A stretch of 64,000 bases of DNA, taken from Scatophagus argus (taxonomy: Eukaryota; Chordata; Actinopteri; Scatophagidae). The position numbers were made by a program, and so were the translations under genes. Below the pieces are notes generated by a model. The model made no database searches. It was not told the origin of the DNA and saw nothing but the letters and a program-made list of their open reading frames with translations. The stretch covers positions 18,334,127 to 18,398,126 of the forward strand of contig NC_058495.1 in assembly GCF_020382885.2 (NCBI RefSeq). The letters are read 5' to 3'. Shown one piece after another: positions 48,002 through 61,881 of this stretch (its first letter is position 1; each line of letters starts with the position of its first letter).

Positions 48002-49100
48002 CTGCAGAGGGATGAGTCAAATGTAGCAACAAGTGATGGCCGTCGTGTGCTCCTCCATATGAGAGGGACAGAGAGAGAGCGCTGGGGCTGACTGCAAGCA
48101 ATAATCAGACTTGTCCTTCATAGTCTTTAAAGTCTGCTGCTGGTCTGATGGCAAAAATGACTGTGCCTCACAAAGATAGAAAGGATGAATTAAAAAACAA
48201 TTTTTAAGCAGTCATCACTTCTCAGATCTCATCCTTGGTTTGACAACGAGCATGGAGAGATGCCGATACACACACACACAGACATGCAGCCTCATGAAAA
48301 AGGACTACATGCATGGACACAGGTTCCACAGAGACCAGGAGAATGGAGTGTTCAATACAAAAAGAATGGCTGGCCTGTTGTTGGAGGTTTCTAAATATAT
48401 CCTCTTATTTCATACTCTCTAATGAAAAAAAAAGGGGAAAAAAAGAGAAAACCAGTCTATTGCTGAGAACAGGGACTTGAGCTTGTATGAAGTGTGTGTG
48501 TGTCATTGTCACTCATAAATACCAGCGATCTGTGAGGCATAGCGCCTTGCTGAGGGCGTTACATAAGGACAAGAGAGGCTTAGCTGAGATTTGTGTCCTC
48601 TTCAATGCGGCCCGCACACTGACATCTGCTTATGGCGGCCCCTGTTGGCCCACTCACTCTGGACCAAATCACGGGATGCTCTCATGCAGAGGGATTCTGT
48701 CATATGGAATCCTGTGGAATCTATTCCACAGGTCGCAAACAGAAACCCACAATTCTCCCCACATCCCACCACAAATTATTAATACTTAAACATTTAACCA
48801 GTATTGCTTGTGCTTCAGCTTCAGACTCAACAAGGCATGTTGTAGAGTTAAAAGATTTCATGATGTGTATTTCAGACTTTACAGTAACTTCCAAGCTTTT
48901 AGGTGATATCAGTGCAACACTGAGTAGAAAACTACTGATATACCGGTAGGTCAATCAAGCATATATTGGTATGTATGTGTTGTCTAATGTGTGATGATAT
49001 GTAATCTAATGCTAAAATATAATATTAAAAATTTAAATTCCAAGTGAAGTTTATTGTGTAAGTGCGCTGAGTTTGGATAATAAATCTCAGTGAATTAATC
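48002..49100 (+). other. enho: Probable enho 3' UTR and beyond
   Basis: Non-coding sequence follows the stop. ATTAAA at about 49024-49029 and AATAAA at 49079-49084 are candidate signals. No other feature is visible. Confidence 0.3.
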
Positions 49101-49261
49101 CGCCTGTATATCAATTATTCAATCAATGCACCTGGTGCACTGTGTGAGGAAAATCTGAGAATTTGAACAAACAATTTGACTGAGATTTGAGCAATGTACA
49201 CAGCAACAAAGCAATCTTATATGGGGAAACTGAGAGGAATAAGGTGAAAGCAATACACACA

Positions 49262-49404
49262 CTTGTCTTTGTGTGTTGGCCCTGCGATTGACTGGCGCCC
49301 AGTCCAGGGTGAACCCCGCCTCTCGCCCGTAGTCAGCTGGGATAGGCTCCAGCTCCCCCGCGACCCTGACGGATAAGCGGTATAGAAAATGGATGGATGG
49401 AATA
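49262..49404 (+). repeat. tRNA-derived SINE, strongly 5'-truncated
   Basis: Only the 3' part of the SINE seen at 38723 is present: GCGATTGACTGGCGCCCAGT, GGGTGAACCCCGCCTCTCGC, CCTGACGGATAAGCGGTATA and an ATGGATGGATGG tail. Confidence 0.8.
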
Positions 49405-50716
49405 CACACACTCCACCAGTTAACACCAGAATGAGCTTGTTTTACTGCTACTACTACTTTAAAAATTAAAAGGTGCTGTAATCACATAAATATTCAAGAC
49501 AACACATACTAAGCCTAAAGAAATTATGTAAAAACACTTTGGCTATGTTGAGGTTTGAGATGAGAGATTTTAGTAAAATTAGTGACAGAAGAAGGTGTTG
49601 ACAACACAAGAGACACTGGATACAGGAAAAAAACAACTTCATCAAGTAGCTCCTGGAGCTCACTGAACATCATGTACTGATGACACATAAAAGTAACAGT
49701 ACACAAGGGTGGGATTTTCCACTGGTAATATTACAGCTGTTGCACTGAAACTGTATACTTTGTTTCGCTCTCTGTAAGCGTTTAAACACTATTCCACCAT
49801 CCCAAAAGCCATAAATGAAGCAACAACAACCTCCAAAAATGCCACATAAACAAATGTTACCAACAATAGAACAAGCAGTATGCTCCCTCTTACTGCAGTA
49901 ATGAGGTGTCGGAGATGTAGTCTCATTACCCCATGGCCACAATCATTTGTTGCGCATTATCTGTAGAAATGGGGTGACTGAGCAGCCCTCCCTGACCAAA
50001 CTTGTGAAGATGAAGAAATGGATCACACTTAAGAGAGAGAGAGAGTGCTGCACGTGTTTGCAAGAAGATGTGAAGTGTAGTGGACCTCTCTATGGCGGCA
50101 GCATTTGATCCTAGCAGAGCACTGGGTGGTGCTTTACTGAAGGACAAGACTATTAACACAGAGACAAATGGAGAAAAAGATAAAATAAAGACAGACAGTG
50201 ACTCAAAGTGAAGTTCTCCCCATACATGGGATATTAAAAGGCTCCTGGCAAATCCCTGGACTGGTGCCCAGGACTGCGTGTGCCAGCCAGGATAAGTCGT
50301 CTGGATATGGTCCATAAATGCTGAATCTATTACACTAATTTATCTCCCCATTCACTTGCAGTAACTCTCCTCCCTCACTTTTCAGCTTAATCAGCTTGTA
50401 CAATACATACGGAATGATTTTAAAAAATCCCTGCGGGAGAGGTCACTCAAGTCAGTGAAATTCTAATGTTGCCTGTTTAATATGTATCACGCACCGGAGC
50501 ATAGATAAATGCATTATTAATTGAATATGAATAAGAGATTAAGAGAGATCAGAGGATTTTTTTTTTTTTTTAATGAACGCATACAGATTGTTTTCTTGCT
50601 ATGTCAACGTTGCTTACTTTTGCACTCACTGAGCAAAAGAAGAGGGTTGTTTTCTGAATGCGAATAAAGGATTGTACCATGTTGTTGTGTTTGGGAGAGA
50701 AGCCACGGTGGTCGTC
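49405..50716. other. Convergent intergenic region between enho and dnai1
   Basis: No gene seen. On the minus strand, a possible dnai1 polyadenylation hexamer ATTAAA reads from 50481 to 50476, about 235 bases past the stop. Another ATTAAA abuts an A-run at about 50560-50574 (minus). Confidence 0.4.
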
Positions 50717-50818
50717 TTAGACTGTGCTTTGGTCTGGTTCTGTCAGCAGACTGAGGAGCTTCTCCATCTTGGCTACTTCCACTTCTGGACCCTTAGGCAG
50801 CTCCTGACCCTTCTTGGC
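50717..50818 (-). CDS. dnai1: dnai1 terminal coding exon
   Basis: The acceptor is gtttgtag|GCCAAG, embedded in a (GT)n tract. It encodes [20 protein letters not shown], then [13 protein letters not shown] and TAA, matching human [20 protein letters not shown]. The microsatellite directly forms the intron end. Confidence 0.93.
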   Translation of the reverse strand, partial: AKKGQELPKGPEVEVAKMEKLLSLLTEPDQSTV

Positions 50819-50821
50819 CTA

Positions 50822-50856
<35 letters not shown>

Positions 50857-53800
50857 GAATCGGAAATGACTTGACCTCATGTTTCCAAACACCAGGGGAG
50901 ACCACAAACCAACCAGGCAAGCAGTCGATGGGAGGAGAACACAACATAACCAGACAGAAATTGAAATGGATTTAAGGTCAATAGTAGCACAGTGGTTATG
51001 TTACTCAATTATATAATAATTTCTTTGCACCTTATTGTGAAATGTGCTTTGAAGACATGGAGATGCTGTCCAAATGGAACCTTTGCAAAGGGAAAATTCT
51101 AAGAGATCTTCCAAAGCTTGCGATCTGTTGTTGTTGTTGTTGTTGTTGTTATCATTATTGGCCATTTAAATACTCCTATGTGTAGAAAAGAACTGCCACT
51201 CAAAAAGCTATATAATTTTGCTAAACATTTGTTTTGTCTTGCTGCAGGAGCTCATTCTACCTCTGTTAAAGGATGTTTAACAGGTCTAGTTATCCAGTAT
51301 TGTTTACAGACTTTTCTCAGTTGAATTGGACTTTGATTAAAGGAGCCTGATACAATCATTCAACATATCTTAACTTGATTCTAACAATCTTAATCAGGAC
51401 ACAACACTGTTGGCAATTTAAAAGTCAACATGACTTACAGCTTACTTCCTGTGTTGCGCCTTTGTTAGTCATCCAGCCTTAATTTCATGTCCTTCTGTGC
51501 ACCTTTTACCGAAGTTGGCAGGTACAAAATTAATACATTGTGTAATCTTTTAAAAAATTGTGCTCAGTGTGTCTGTGGGTCACAGTGACAAAGGGTGATT
51601 CACCCCTCAACACAGATGAACAAACAAGAGGGGCCTTGTTAACTGCTCCTCTGAAGCTTGGAAAATTTATATTTATATTTTGGCATGGCTATTTTGAAAT
51701 GTGAAATGGAGACAGCGAGGCAGCTGATCCAGACAGGCAGCTGAGTTCCCTAAACGAACAAGCATCAAATCCCTGTGCAACATAATATCTCTGCCATGAG
51801 GAATGGCTCAATAAAGCAGTGGAGAGAAAGGCTGACAGGCCATGAACCAGCACTTAAAATCAATAAAACATCTAAATTAATCACAATTATAAAAACTTAT
51901 TGTCTCTCAAGATGTAAACCTGGGTTCTCATTTATTATCTAAATTCCTACTTTTCCCAGACTTGCTGTGTTCATATACAGGAAGCAGAAGATCCACTTGC
52001 GTTGTAAAGTCCATAATTCTGTATATGTTCATTGTATGGCACTCAGCATTCATAACATATAAATCTTATGGTAAATGTTATATATTGCATAAGACTGCTT
52101 TTATACTGCAACTGCTACTTGTGGCTTGTGGCAAAGAAAGAATAAGGCCACTGAAAAGAGAACAGATGAAATGAACACAATGAGCAGAACAGAACAGGGT
52201 ATTGTGCTGAACACAGAGGGTTCATTCGATGTTAGTGGTTGTCTAAAGATGATGTGTAGCTAATGTACACTATTATGTGCACATTCAGGTACTTAATATG
52301 ATGATACATTTTCAGACTAGATTCAACTGGAAAGTGATGACTGCACAAACTGTACCAGCCCAAGGAAATCCCTGCTTCTCAACCCCTCAGACATTCAAAC
52401 ATGGCCCACATGGATCCCCCCCATGATGACACCCCACAGACTTATACAATTCTGTGTGTATGTGGCATGCACACCTGACATTACCTCATTGGTGAGTGTG
52501 GCCCTCAGGCATACAACTGGGAAATAACTGCTCAGTTCAGTGCAACAAAGAGCATTTAAGAACATACTTCTGGCCAGGTACATCCTGTAGTAAATATCTA
52601 TTTTCTGAAACTCAAAACCATTAACTAAAGCTAATTTGAGGAACAACATAGGATGTGAGAGGTGAAGTGGACTGGACTTGTTTAGTGAGAGAAAACGAGT
52701 CAAGAAGTTATGTCGTCATCCTTACCAAATGTTCTTAAAATAGACGACTACAATACATTCGTTACAGTTTGGATTGCTAGACCACTGTGCCAATGTTTTG
52801 GGCATATTATTGGGCCACCATGCTCATTGTGCTAGTTTTAGTGGGCTGCTGTGCCAATTTTGTATGACATATTATTAACAATATTTGCTGTGGGTGTTTG
52901 TGGCTGATGCTTACTTGGCACACTGAGTTCCAAAATGCTCTGAGTGCTGTCAGTGGTGCTGAACTGTGCAATTATTTCCCAATTGTATGCTTTAGGGCTA
53001 CAGTCTGAGGTCGCTAATGAGGTAGCACTGGATGTGTGTGTGTGTACATGCTGTTATGCTATACCCATACAAAATGTGTTTATGTGTGTGGTTGAAGAAC
53101 TGTTAATGTGTCTTCTGGCCAGGAGTGGCAATGCGATCTATAACGCGCAAAAATGTGTTGTGAAAATAAATACGTATTATTTGAGCAGTTAGAATTTCTT
53201 CTAGTTCACATGCATGAAATGTGAACAACACAAAGGAAAACTGGAGAGGCTGCAGAGCTGTCTGTAAATGGGCCCTGATTAAAGTGTTGTGACTCAGTGC
53301 GCCATTTGGTTTCCTCCTGTGTTTAGTAGGACCGCTGTGATTACTCCGCAGCTCATTAACCATTGTCATGAGTGGCAATAGAGCCTTCAGTGACTCATCA
53401 ATTGTGAATGGCCTAAAGTGGAATACAACTTACTTCGAATACAAAATTTACTTTCTTAAAGGTTTCTTTTCTGGAAGATTTTTTCCCCCATTTTGTCCGG
53501 GCAGTTATTGACAGTTTGACAGTATGAGTGACAAGGAGTATGAGGAGACAAGGGATGGCATATGAAAAGCATAGCTATCCCCAAGCCCAGGGTGAATCCC
53601 ATTATATGACAGGCCTTTTAAACCACTGGATGACCAGAAGACTCTCTTTTGTCCTTCTTTTTAATCGTCTTCTGGTAAAATTTCCAATACAAAGCAATTT
53701 ATGTTGTGCTTCTCCATCTAGTTATCTTTTCTAACAAGCTTATTCAATTACAAACAACACTTGACTACTCTGTGGCTAATTGTTAACTGGTTTAAATGAG

Positions 53801-56800
53801 CAAGGGAGAAAGAAATAGAGGCGATTAGTGATGCTGATAATGAGCCACTGAGGAGGGGGTGGGGGGAGTGGCTTCCATTCAATTGTTATTTGGTGAAATT
53901 AGCTCGAGGTCAGGACTCTGAGAAGAATAAATCATCTGATCTGCTTTCATCGAAGTGGAACAAGTGGCAGTCATAAATTATGCAAAAGGGCAAATATCCA
54001 TCAAGAGTGTGTACACACAATGTAGTATGTAAAGTGAAGGAACAGTGTGTTCAAGTACATTAGTAACACTGCAGAACATACTTACGCACAGTTCAGAAAG
54101 TGGTACAAGATGTGGTACCTAATTTGTAATGTGGACAAGCTCTATGTGTACGTGCCAATACAGTCTAATTATAAAGACAAAGCAGCCAGAGAAGAAGCGT
54201 AGAATGGTAAAGCAGCTGCATTTGGAAAGACAAAATGATCTTCTTAGCACTTAAAAGCAGACCGAATATGGAAGTAGCTTTGCAGGAAATTAGCCCAAAT
54301 GATTTGAATGTAATTGAAAGTGCCTCTCTGACAACTTACCTTGGGTTTCTTGCGGAGGTTAGGGGAGAGTTTGAGGCTGGTGACATAGCCTCGGTCATCA
54401 CCCACTATGATGATTGGATAGATTGGATTAAACTCAATGTGAGTTAGCTTGGTCTTCTTTTTGGCCACCACTGACTGCTGGCAGATGGCCTCATATTTGT
54501 TGACACTGAGGTCAAAAACATGGACCTGAAAAAGACAAGTGATCAAAAGAATTAAGCGGTTTATGATATATGTAACTGAACTGATATCAGTAGTTTGGCA
54601 TTACCACTAACCCTGACTGAGGTTTTAAATAGAAACCCATTATAAAAGTGATCCATCTTATTGACCACCACCACGCTTAGGTTGGAGGATGTGAGTCTGA
54701 AGAGAGTAAGTAAGTAAAGGCTAAATCAGTTGTTATACAGTGTCTTTTCATATCTTGTGTGTGTGTTGTATTTTATGTGAGAAGAGAAATAGTGGAGCCC
54801 AAGCCTCTGCAGGGATGCAAGCCTGACCATCTGGTGCAAGGAAGGGTGTTCCCAGTAATTGAGTGAGTGTGCACTTCTGTCCGTACGTGCTTATCTGTGT
54901 GCGTTTGGCAGCTACAATACAAAATCATAAGCATCGTCATCCAGAAGGAACAAGATCACAGATATTTTTCTTTCAGCCTAAGTGCATTTAGACAATCTGT
55001 CAACAACAAATGAGCCCACTTCAAAGCACAGCCCACTCCTTTTACCAGATAGATGACTGTGCCCGGGTTGCAAGGGTTCACACTGTCTACGTGTACCAGC
55101 ACCACACAAAGCATCGCAGTCATCAGTTGCACGGTATGACTTTCTGTAACCTCCTTCACTACAGCCATTACCTGCAGTGTTTTCGCTTTTGATATACAAG
55201 CCCTAATGTAGCATTAGTCATGACTGATTGCAGTACACAATGACTATATTTGTAATACACACAAGAACTTGGAGCAGAGAGACATTTTACTGTGTAAAAT
55301 GATTGCCTGCGATTTGTCAAGCTTGTATTAAATGTATTTTTATGTTTAATGTTTTTTGTATCTTGTTGAAGTGTCAGATCTAATAACCTAGCATGTGCTG
55401 AGGCAGTTACACTAACTGAAATACATGGAAGCCCATGTGCAGAAGGTTAAGAGGAACTGCAGAGAGAGCAAATATGGATTTGGAGACTATCACCGGGGGG
55501 ATAAGCCCGGATCTCTCATTATTTCATCCTGACACTTTATTTCCTCAACAGGCGGCTCAGATGGAGAGGCACAGACAGAGAGAACGAAGAGATATTTGTT
55601 TGCAGTGGCACAACTCAGTGTCATTCTTACACCTCAGCCGGCCTGGCAAGTCATTATCCTTATGAGCGCACGAACACATGCACATACGCACACACATACA
55701 CGCACATAAAAACACGTGCGGCATTGTGTCTCTGACATTTCGCAGTGTGGCAGCAGCAGCAGCAGGCCAGGTTGTCATCAACAGTAAATACACGTCAAGC
55801 AGCGCACAACTCATGCTGAGTCACTCAAGCTCCATCAGACACATACCAAAAATGACAAATGTACTGCAAAGAATCTGTTATGTTGTTGAAGATTATGCTG
55901 ATTAACATCATGCACTGCGACCTCACCAATGAATGTGGGAATTCTGACAATATTCTGTCATTCTCCAAAGATCGTTTAGCTTGGATTTGGACTGAATGCA
56001 ACAGTTATTTAGCAGATCCAGTTACTAGTTCTTGTGAACAAAATCTAACCTAATCCTTAAAATCAGACTGTAATGATAATTCAGTTTTGAGTGTGGCACA
56101 CTGATGAAAATGATCAGGCACACTGACCTTGATAGACACAAATTTTATATTCTTGTCCTTGCTGCTCCTTAGAAAATAAAGAACATTCTGCTTGTTGAAA
56201 TGTATGATAATGGATGAGATTTTAATGAGTTTTTTAATAGCTGTTGAAAACTTCTTTTGATACAGTTTGAAAGAATAAATCACCATTTAGTTACATAAAG
56301 AACTGAAACTATGCTTTGTAGCGAAATCATTTAATTTGATTTTTTCTGCAGAGAATGTGTTAAACAAACCCTTGGTTTTATTACGATATCAACATCAGAG
56401 GCGTGCATTTTCAGGTACTTACTTGTAATTTACTAAAAAAGGATGTGTGATTTTTGACGCATCTTCTCTCCCAAGACCAATATGTATGGTTGTGAAATAA
56501 TTTGCATAATTTTGGACATACGGCAGTATTTATTGTGCCCGTGGTGACTGAATCCTGGCATCGGAGAGGACAGAACACACAGACACACTATCACATAAGG
56601 TGTCTCAAATTGCTCGGCTCTCATTTCCTCTTTGTCACTCTCACTCGACTTCACTTGGCACACTGTACAGGAAATGTGTCAGACACAACACACTGGACTT
56701 TTATAGCATGGCACAGACTGGTGTGAAGATAAACAGATGGGGACAGCTTGCAGCCATATTAAGAAAATATGTGGAGATAAGCAACATGGCATCCACTGAA

Positions 56801-59800
56801 ATTACTTTTGGCTGGAATCAATAACCACTGGCAGAGCAGGAAGACACTTTTGTTACAAGAATCTGTGTTGAACAAACTCAATTGCCTGAGGCTATTCTAG
56901 TCAGTCTAGTCTATAACTGTATTATGAGGATAAAATTTAAGTGAGTGGCAGGTCTTAGATAATGCAGCTGTCTAACATGCTCTGTCAGGCAAGTGTTAAG
57001 CTAATGTTATGTGTGCTACTGATAATTATAGCCTCCTTTAGGCGCTCACATAGGTCTGAGATTGGTTGTACAGTCAGTCTATATCACCTGAAGCCATGAA
57101 AATGTCTGGCTAAAACAGGCAAATGAGTTATGAAATACTAAACTCCTATGTCGGGTTTTGGCATGCAAAATCTAAGTTTAGAACAATACTTACTATTCCA
57201 TCTGTTGTGACAGCTGCAAATACAGTGGAGGAGTATGGTGACCAGGCAACATCACCAACAGCTGCACCCAGGTCAAAGGTGAACATTGGAGTGCTGGAAA
57301 AATACACAGACATCCAAGGTCAGACAGGAAATCGGTATTTTCCTCATTATATTGCATGAAATGCTATGTGCATCTGAAATTCAACATCACCCAGAATGAA
57401 AAAGAACTGCTACTCATCAGCTGAAGATGGTGTTTCCTATAGAGTCTAGAGTCTGAGAGAGATCATGAGTTTAACAGGGTGGAATATACCCCATCCACCA
57501 ATTTTCTGTACTGCTTTATACATCAGGGTCTCTGTGGATCTACAGCCTATCCCAGCTCACTGCGGGCAAGAAGTGGGGTACACCCTGGACTGGTCGCCAG
57601 TCAATCGCAGGGCTGACACACAAAGACAGACAACCACGCATCCACACTCACACCTGAGGATAATGTAAAGCAGCCCATTAATGTGCATGTTTGTGGGATT
57701 GTGGAAGGAAGCCAGAGTACCTGGAGAAAACACAGAGAGAACATGCAAACTCCACACAGAAGGGCCCAGACCGGGATTCAAACCTGGAACCTTCTTGCTG
57801 CACCACTGTGCCACCCGGGTGGAACATAACAATTACTTAATTTATCTGATTCTGCATTGTAGCTATAAAACAGTACATTTTATTTCTTTGATCAAGGCAA
57901 TGATACATCTGTTATGTCTTCCAATAAGTTTCCAGTCATGGAAAACCATCTTTAGACTATCATCCATAGATACTTCATCAGATCTATGCATCTGGCATCA
58001 GAGATTGGCAGAGAAAATGGGTGGGCGTGAAACACAAGCCAACTGCACAAAACTTCCTCCCAGTATGAACTTGTGAAACACCACTGAAAGCAAGGTGAAG
58101 AATTGAAACCTGACGCATACAGATTTTCTTCAAATATTTAGGAGGGAGAGTGTGTGTAAGACCACAGAGAGAGTAAAACAAACGTTTTATTTTATTAGGT
58201 TGCAACTCTGGTAACAAAGATAACAGACCTAGATGAAAGCAATTTGCACTTTCCATCTGTAGGTAATTTGGTGTTTGACTTATTGAGGCAGGAACTAATC
58301 AACACCTGAGACGCCCTTCTGGGCACATTCTGCGAGTGAAGCAGAGCTCATGAGGTGGTAGAATATGTCTACCATCAGCATCAGATCAGAAAAACAAATC
58401 AAAATGTTGCAAAGTTTAAATGTGTTGCCAAGAATGCTTTCAATGCTGCGGCTCAGTCAAGCTGAGAATACTGGTTATTTACAAAGATGGAGGATTATTT
58501 CCTGAGCAAAACTGACCCTCAAAAAATGCATGAGCCTTAGTAAACAGACCAGAATGCACAATCAGCTACCACTTAGCATGCTTTCCATTTTTTGCTACAG
58601 TCCGTCTTATTCATTTTGTGTGAGATGTTCCCCAGATGATTAACAACACTGTGCTTCCAAGCTCCTGTGCCTGTTTGAAAAATAACATGCATTCTGGTAG
58701 GTGTAGAATATGTCTGAAATTAGGCACAAAAGGCTAATAAATCTGACCCAGAATCCAGAGGGCTTTTTACTGCAGAATGAGACTGCACATACTGTAAATT
58801 CAGTCAGAGCAATCATAAATTTGTACCACTTTATCACTAGGATGAAGAGCAAATTTATCAAGATAACCGTCTGAGTGATTAACAGACTCAATGCAAGTTT
58901 CTTCTAATTATACAAAACCGTCAGCTCATTCACGACCGGGTAACATCATCGGATAGTTTTCCAGGACACATTCAGCTGTCCAGCCAAAGGTGCAGTTTTC
59001 AGTGAAAAGCTTTTACACTCTTCTGAGCAGTGCAGTGAGATTTGTCGCTTGTTTGATCCAGTCGGACCCTCTCCTGGAAACACTATGTCTTCTATGTCAC
59101 TATCTATGGGATGTTATGGATCATTCTTGAAAACGCTGTCTCTCATAATGGGTGGATGATTACTATCATTATTCAGTCATGTTGCTCGTTGACAAGAGGT
59201 GGGAGGCGCTGAGTGGTTAGTCAAATAAGGAAGGAAAATTATGCTGGGTCCATGATGAATATAAGAGGGTAATAAAGACAAAAGACCAACTTTAATATTA
59301 TGAAAAGATGAAATGATGATTATCTTATCCCTTCTTCACTGAATGTACATTTGATCATCAGTGATGTTGCCATCTCTGAATACAGCGTAAAATTACACTT
59401 ACTAACCACAAAATAATAACTCATCTTCCTGCCAGAAAGTATAATGCTTCTTGAATTACACTAAAAATAATATGATCTGTATTTTAATAAACTGTCCACT
59501 ACATTGAAATACTGATAAAAGCAGCAAATGACAGGCAAATGACTAATTTTTTTCCCCTGTATTGAAGTCATAAGCTCCCGCCCAACAGCTTCACAGGGAG
59601 ACTGTAACACTGAGTATTTCAAGCTTTTCTCCAGAGATATCGCCCTCATCTTCAAATACATTCCAGCCAACCAGTAGGAGTCACTAGCACAACAATAAGT
59701 TTATGATCTTTCGATAGCTTCCCACCAGCCAACACTGCCAGCATTACTTGACAGGACACCCAACCAAGCCAACAGTTTCTGCAGTGGAACCCCAGTAGCT

Positions 59801-61824
59801 GTAATGGTAAATCCATTTTATATAACATTTTGTTATATGAAATGAGATAGATAGATTATAAAATTCTGCTAAAATATAGATTCTAGAGAATTTTTATTGC
59901 TATGATGCAATATACAGGGCCTAGAGTAATGTTCATAGAAGCTGCAGAGTGGTGGTTTCTGGCACAAATTCACCTGTTTCCAAGGTGCACGGATAAGGGA
60001 AAATAAGGCGAAGGCGAGGTAAAAATATCTGTAGCAGCTGTAAGCATTTACTCTTTCACTTCTTTTCATCAGTCGTCTTACTTGATTGTGTGGTCCCAGA
60101 TCTTGACGGTCCAGTCTGAACTGCAAGAAATGAAAACCTTTGGGTGGAAGTGGTTCCACTTTACAGCATCCACTGCCATGCTATGGGCATCATAGGTTTC
60201 CAGGAACTGGCTTGAGTAAGTCTTGGAGCACTGTGGAGCAAAGGAAAAGTCTTGATTTGGAAGTTATTGGTGTAAACATATGATTTTATTAATATTTTAC
60301 TATTTACCACAGCGTTCAGTGATCGTACACATTAATTACCCGCTGGTGGCAGTAGTACAGTCCTAGTCTGGTGGTGGTTTAGGGGTTTATTTACTCTTTC
60401 ATCAAATTCTCACTGTTATCCTTGCTGGTGATATGTTATATAGTATGGTTAGTACGAATATTGTGTGGAAAAAAGAGCCCTTACTAGACATCACAATGAC
60501 CCATCAGCACATCAGAAGAACTGTGTTATTATCTCAGTTTTTGTGTACTGTGACAAACAAACTAATAAAATATAAAAAAAAAATGATTCAAATGCTATGC
60601 TTTGATGTAAGTCTTTCTTAAAATAAAATATTTTCTTGAGAATTATTTAGGAATCTGAAACAGTCTTGCAGAGTTTTAACCCAAGGAGAGTGATGTAATT
60701 CTCTCTGAATCAGTGTTTAATTACCCTTTAAATTTCTGGAGTTTGTTTGCAAATTGGTTTCCAGAAGCACCACATAAAGTAAGATTGCAGGGATAAATGA
60801 ACTAGATGTTCAGGATAAAATAGAATGGCTTATGGGGACAGCTGCTGCACTTCTGAGCACTGACAGTTTGATTGTTGACCTGCAGCTAGGTGAGAGATTC
60901 TTAATCCGTCCTCTCCTGGGGATTCTGTGCTGCTGAACCTTGAGGTGACAGACAGAACACATTTCATCTCACATACTGGGTATGCGTCCTTCTGTGCGCC
61001 TGAAAGGAGGGTGATTTCACAGGAGTGCAGCCAAGGTGTGTGTTCCCATAAACACAGCATGTAAACACGTCACAACAATCATCAGTCAGTCTGCTGCTTC
61101 ATTTGCCACCTTTTCTTAATCATGCTGCCAGGCACGAAGTCGCCAAGATGCAATCAAAAATATGTCAAAAGTGTCTGATCACTGGAGCTCAGGCTATATT
61201 GGGCTAGAGAAGTAAAGACAATACTGGCTAGCACATTAAATGGGTTGTTGGTTTTGCTTTTTCAGGGTATCGCGGTAAAATGTGGATAATTATGAAATAA
61301 TAATAAAATAGTGCAGCCTTGTCCTGTACCTTTGTACATTGTCTCCTAAACAGTGTGCTCACCTGCCTATGTGTGTACTGACTGGTGCAGTTGTATGTGT
61401 TTTTGCAGGCATTACATTTCTAGCAGCCAGGCATTAGCCTCAACTCCCCTCATCTCACTACCAAACATTGTGTATTCTTTATGTTCAGATAAGATACACT
61501 TCCCTCAAACACTATGTTTAATTTTATAAACATCAGCCAAATGATGTGAGCATTAGTCAGTGAGCTGTCATTTTATGTTACTAAATCAATAGTTTGAGGG
61601 CACGGTAACTGGCAACAAAGGAGACTTTTATGAGTGTCTTTCTGCCTATGCTGAAAAGAACACGAGCAAGAAAAGCATAGAGATGGTGGGAGGCCAAACA
61701 AAAACTACCAGCTGTCTCATGTGGACAGAAAGAGCCTCTGCTTAAGAAGACTCATTAAACCCTTCATGTCAAGCCTGAGGGGCTCCCAACGGGCCACATG
61801 GACACACACAAGTGCACATGCACA

Positions 61825-61881
<57 letters not shown>

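Noticed and set aside
49926..50315. 129-residue minus-strand open frame beside dnai1
   Set aside because: It lies after the dnai1 stop in probable 3' UTR or intergenic DNA, without recognisable similarity.
57780..57828. Functional tRNA gene
   Set aside because: The tRNA-like B box belongs to the head of a SINE with related bodies elsewhere in the window; no complete cloverleaf is present.
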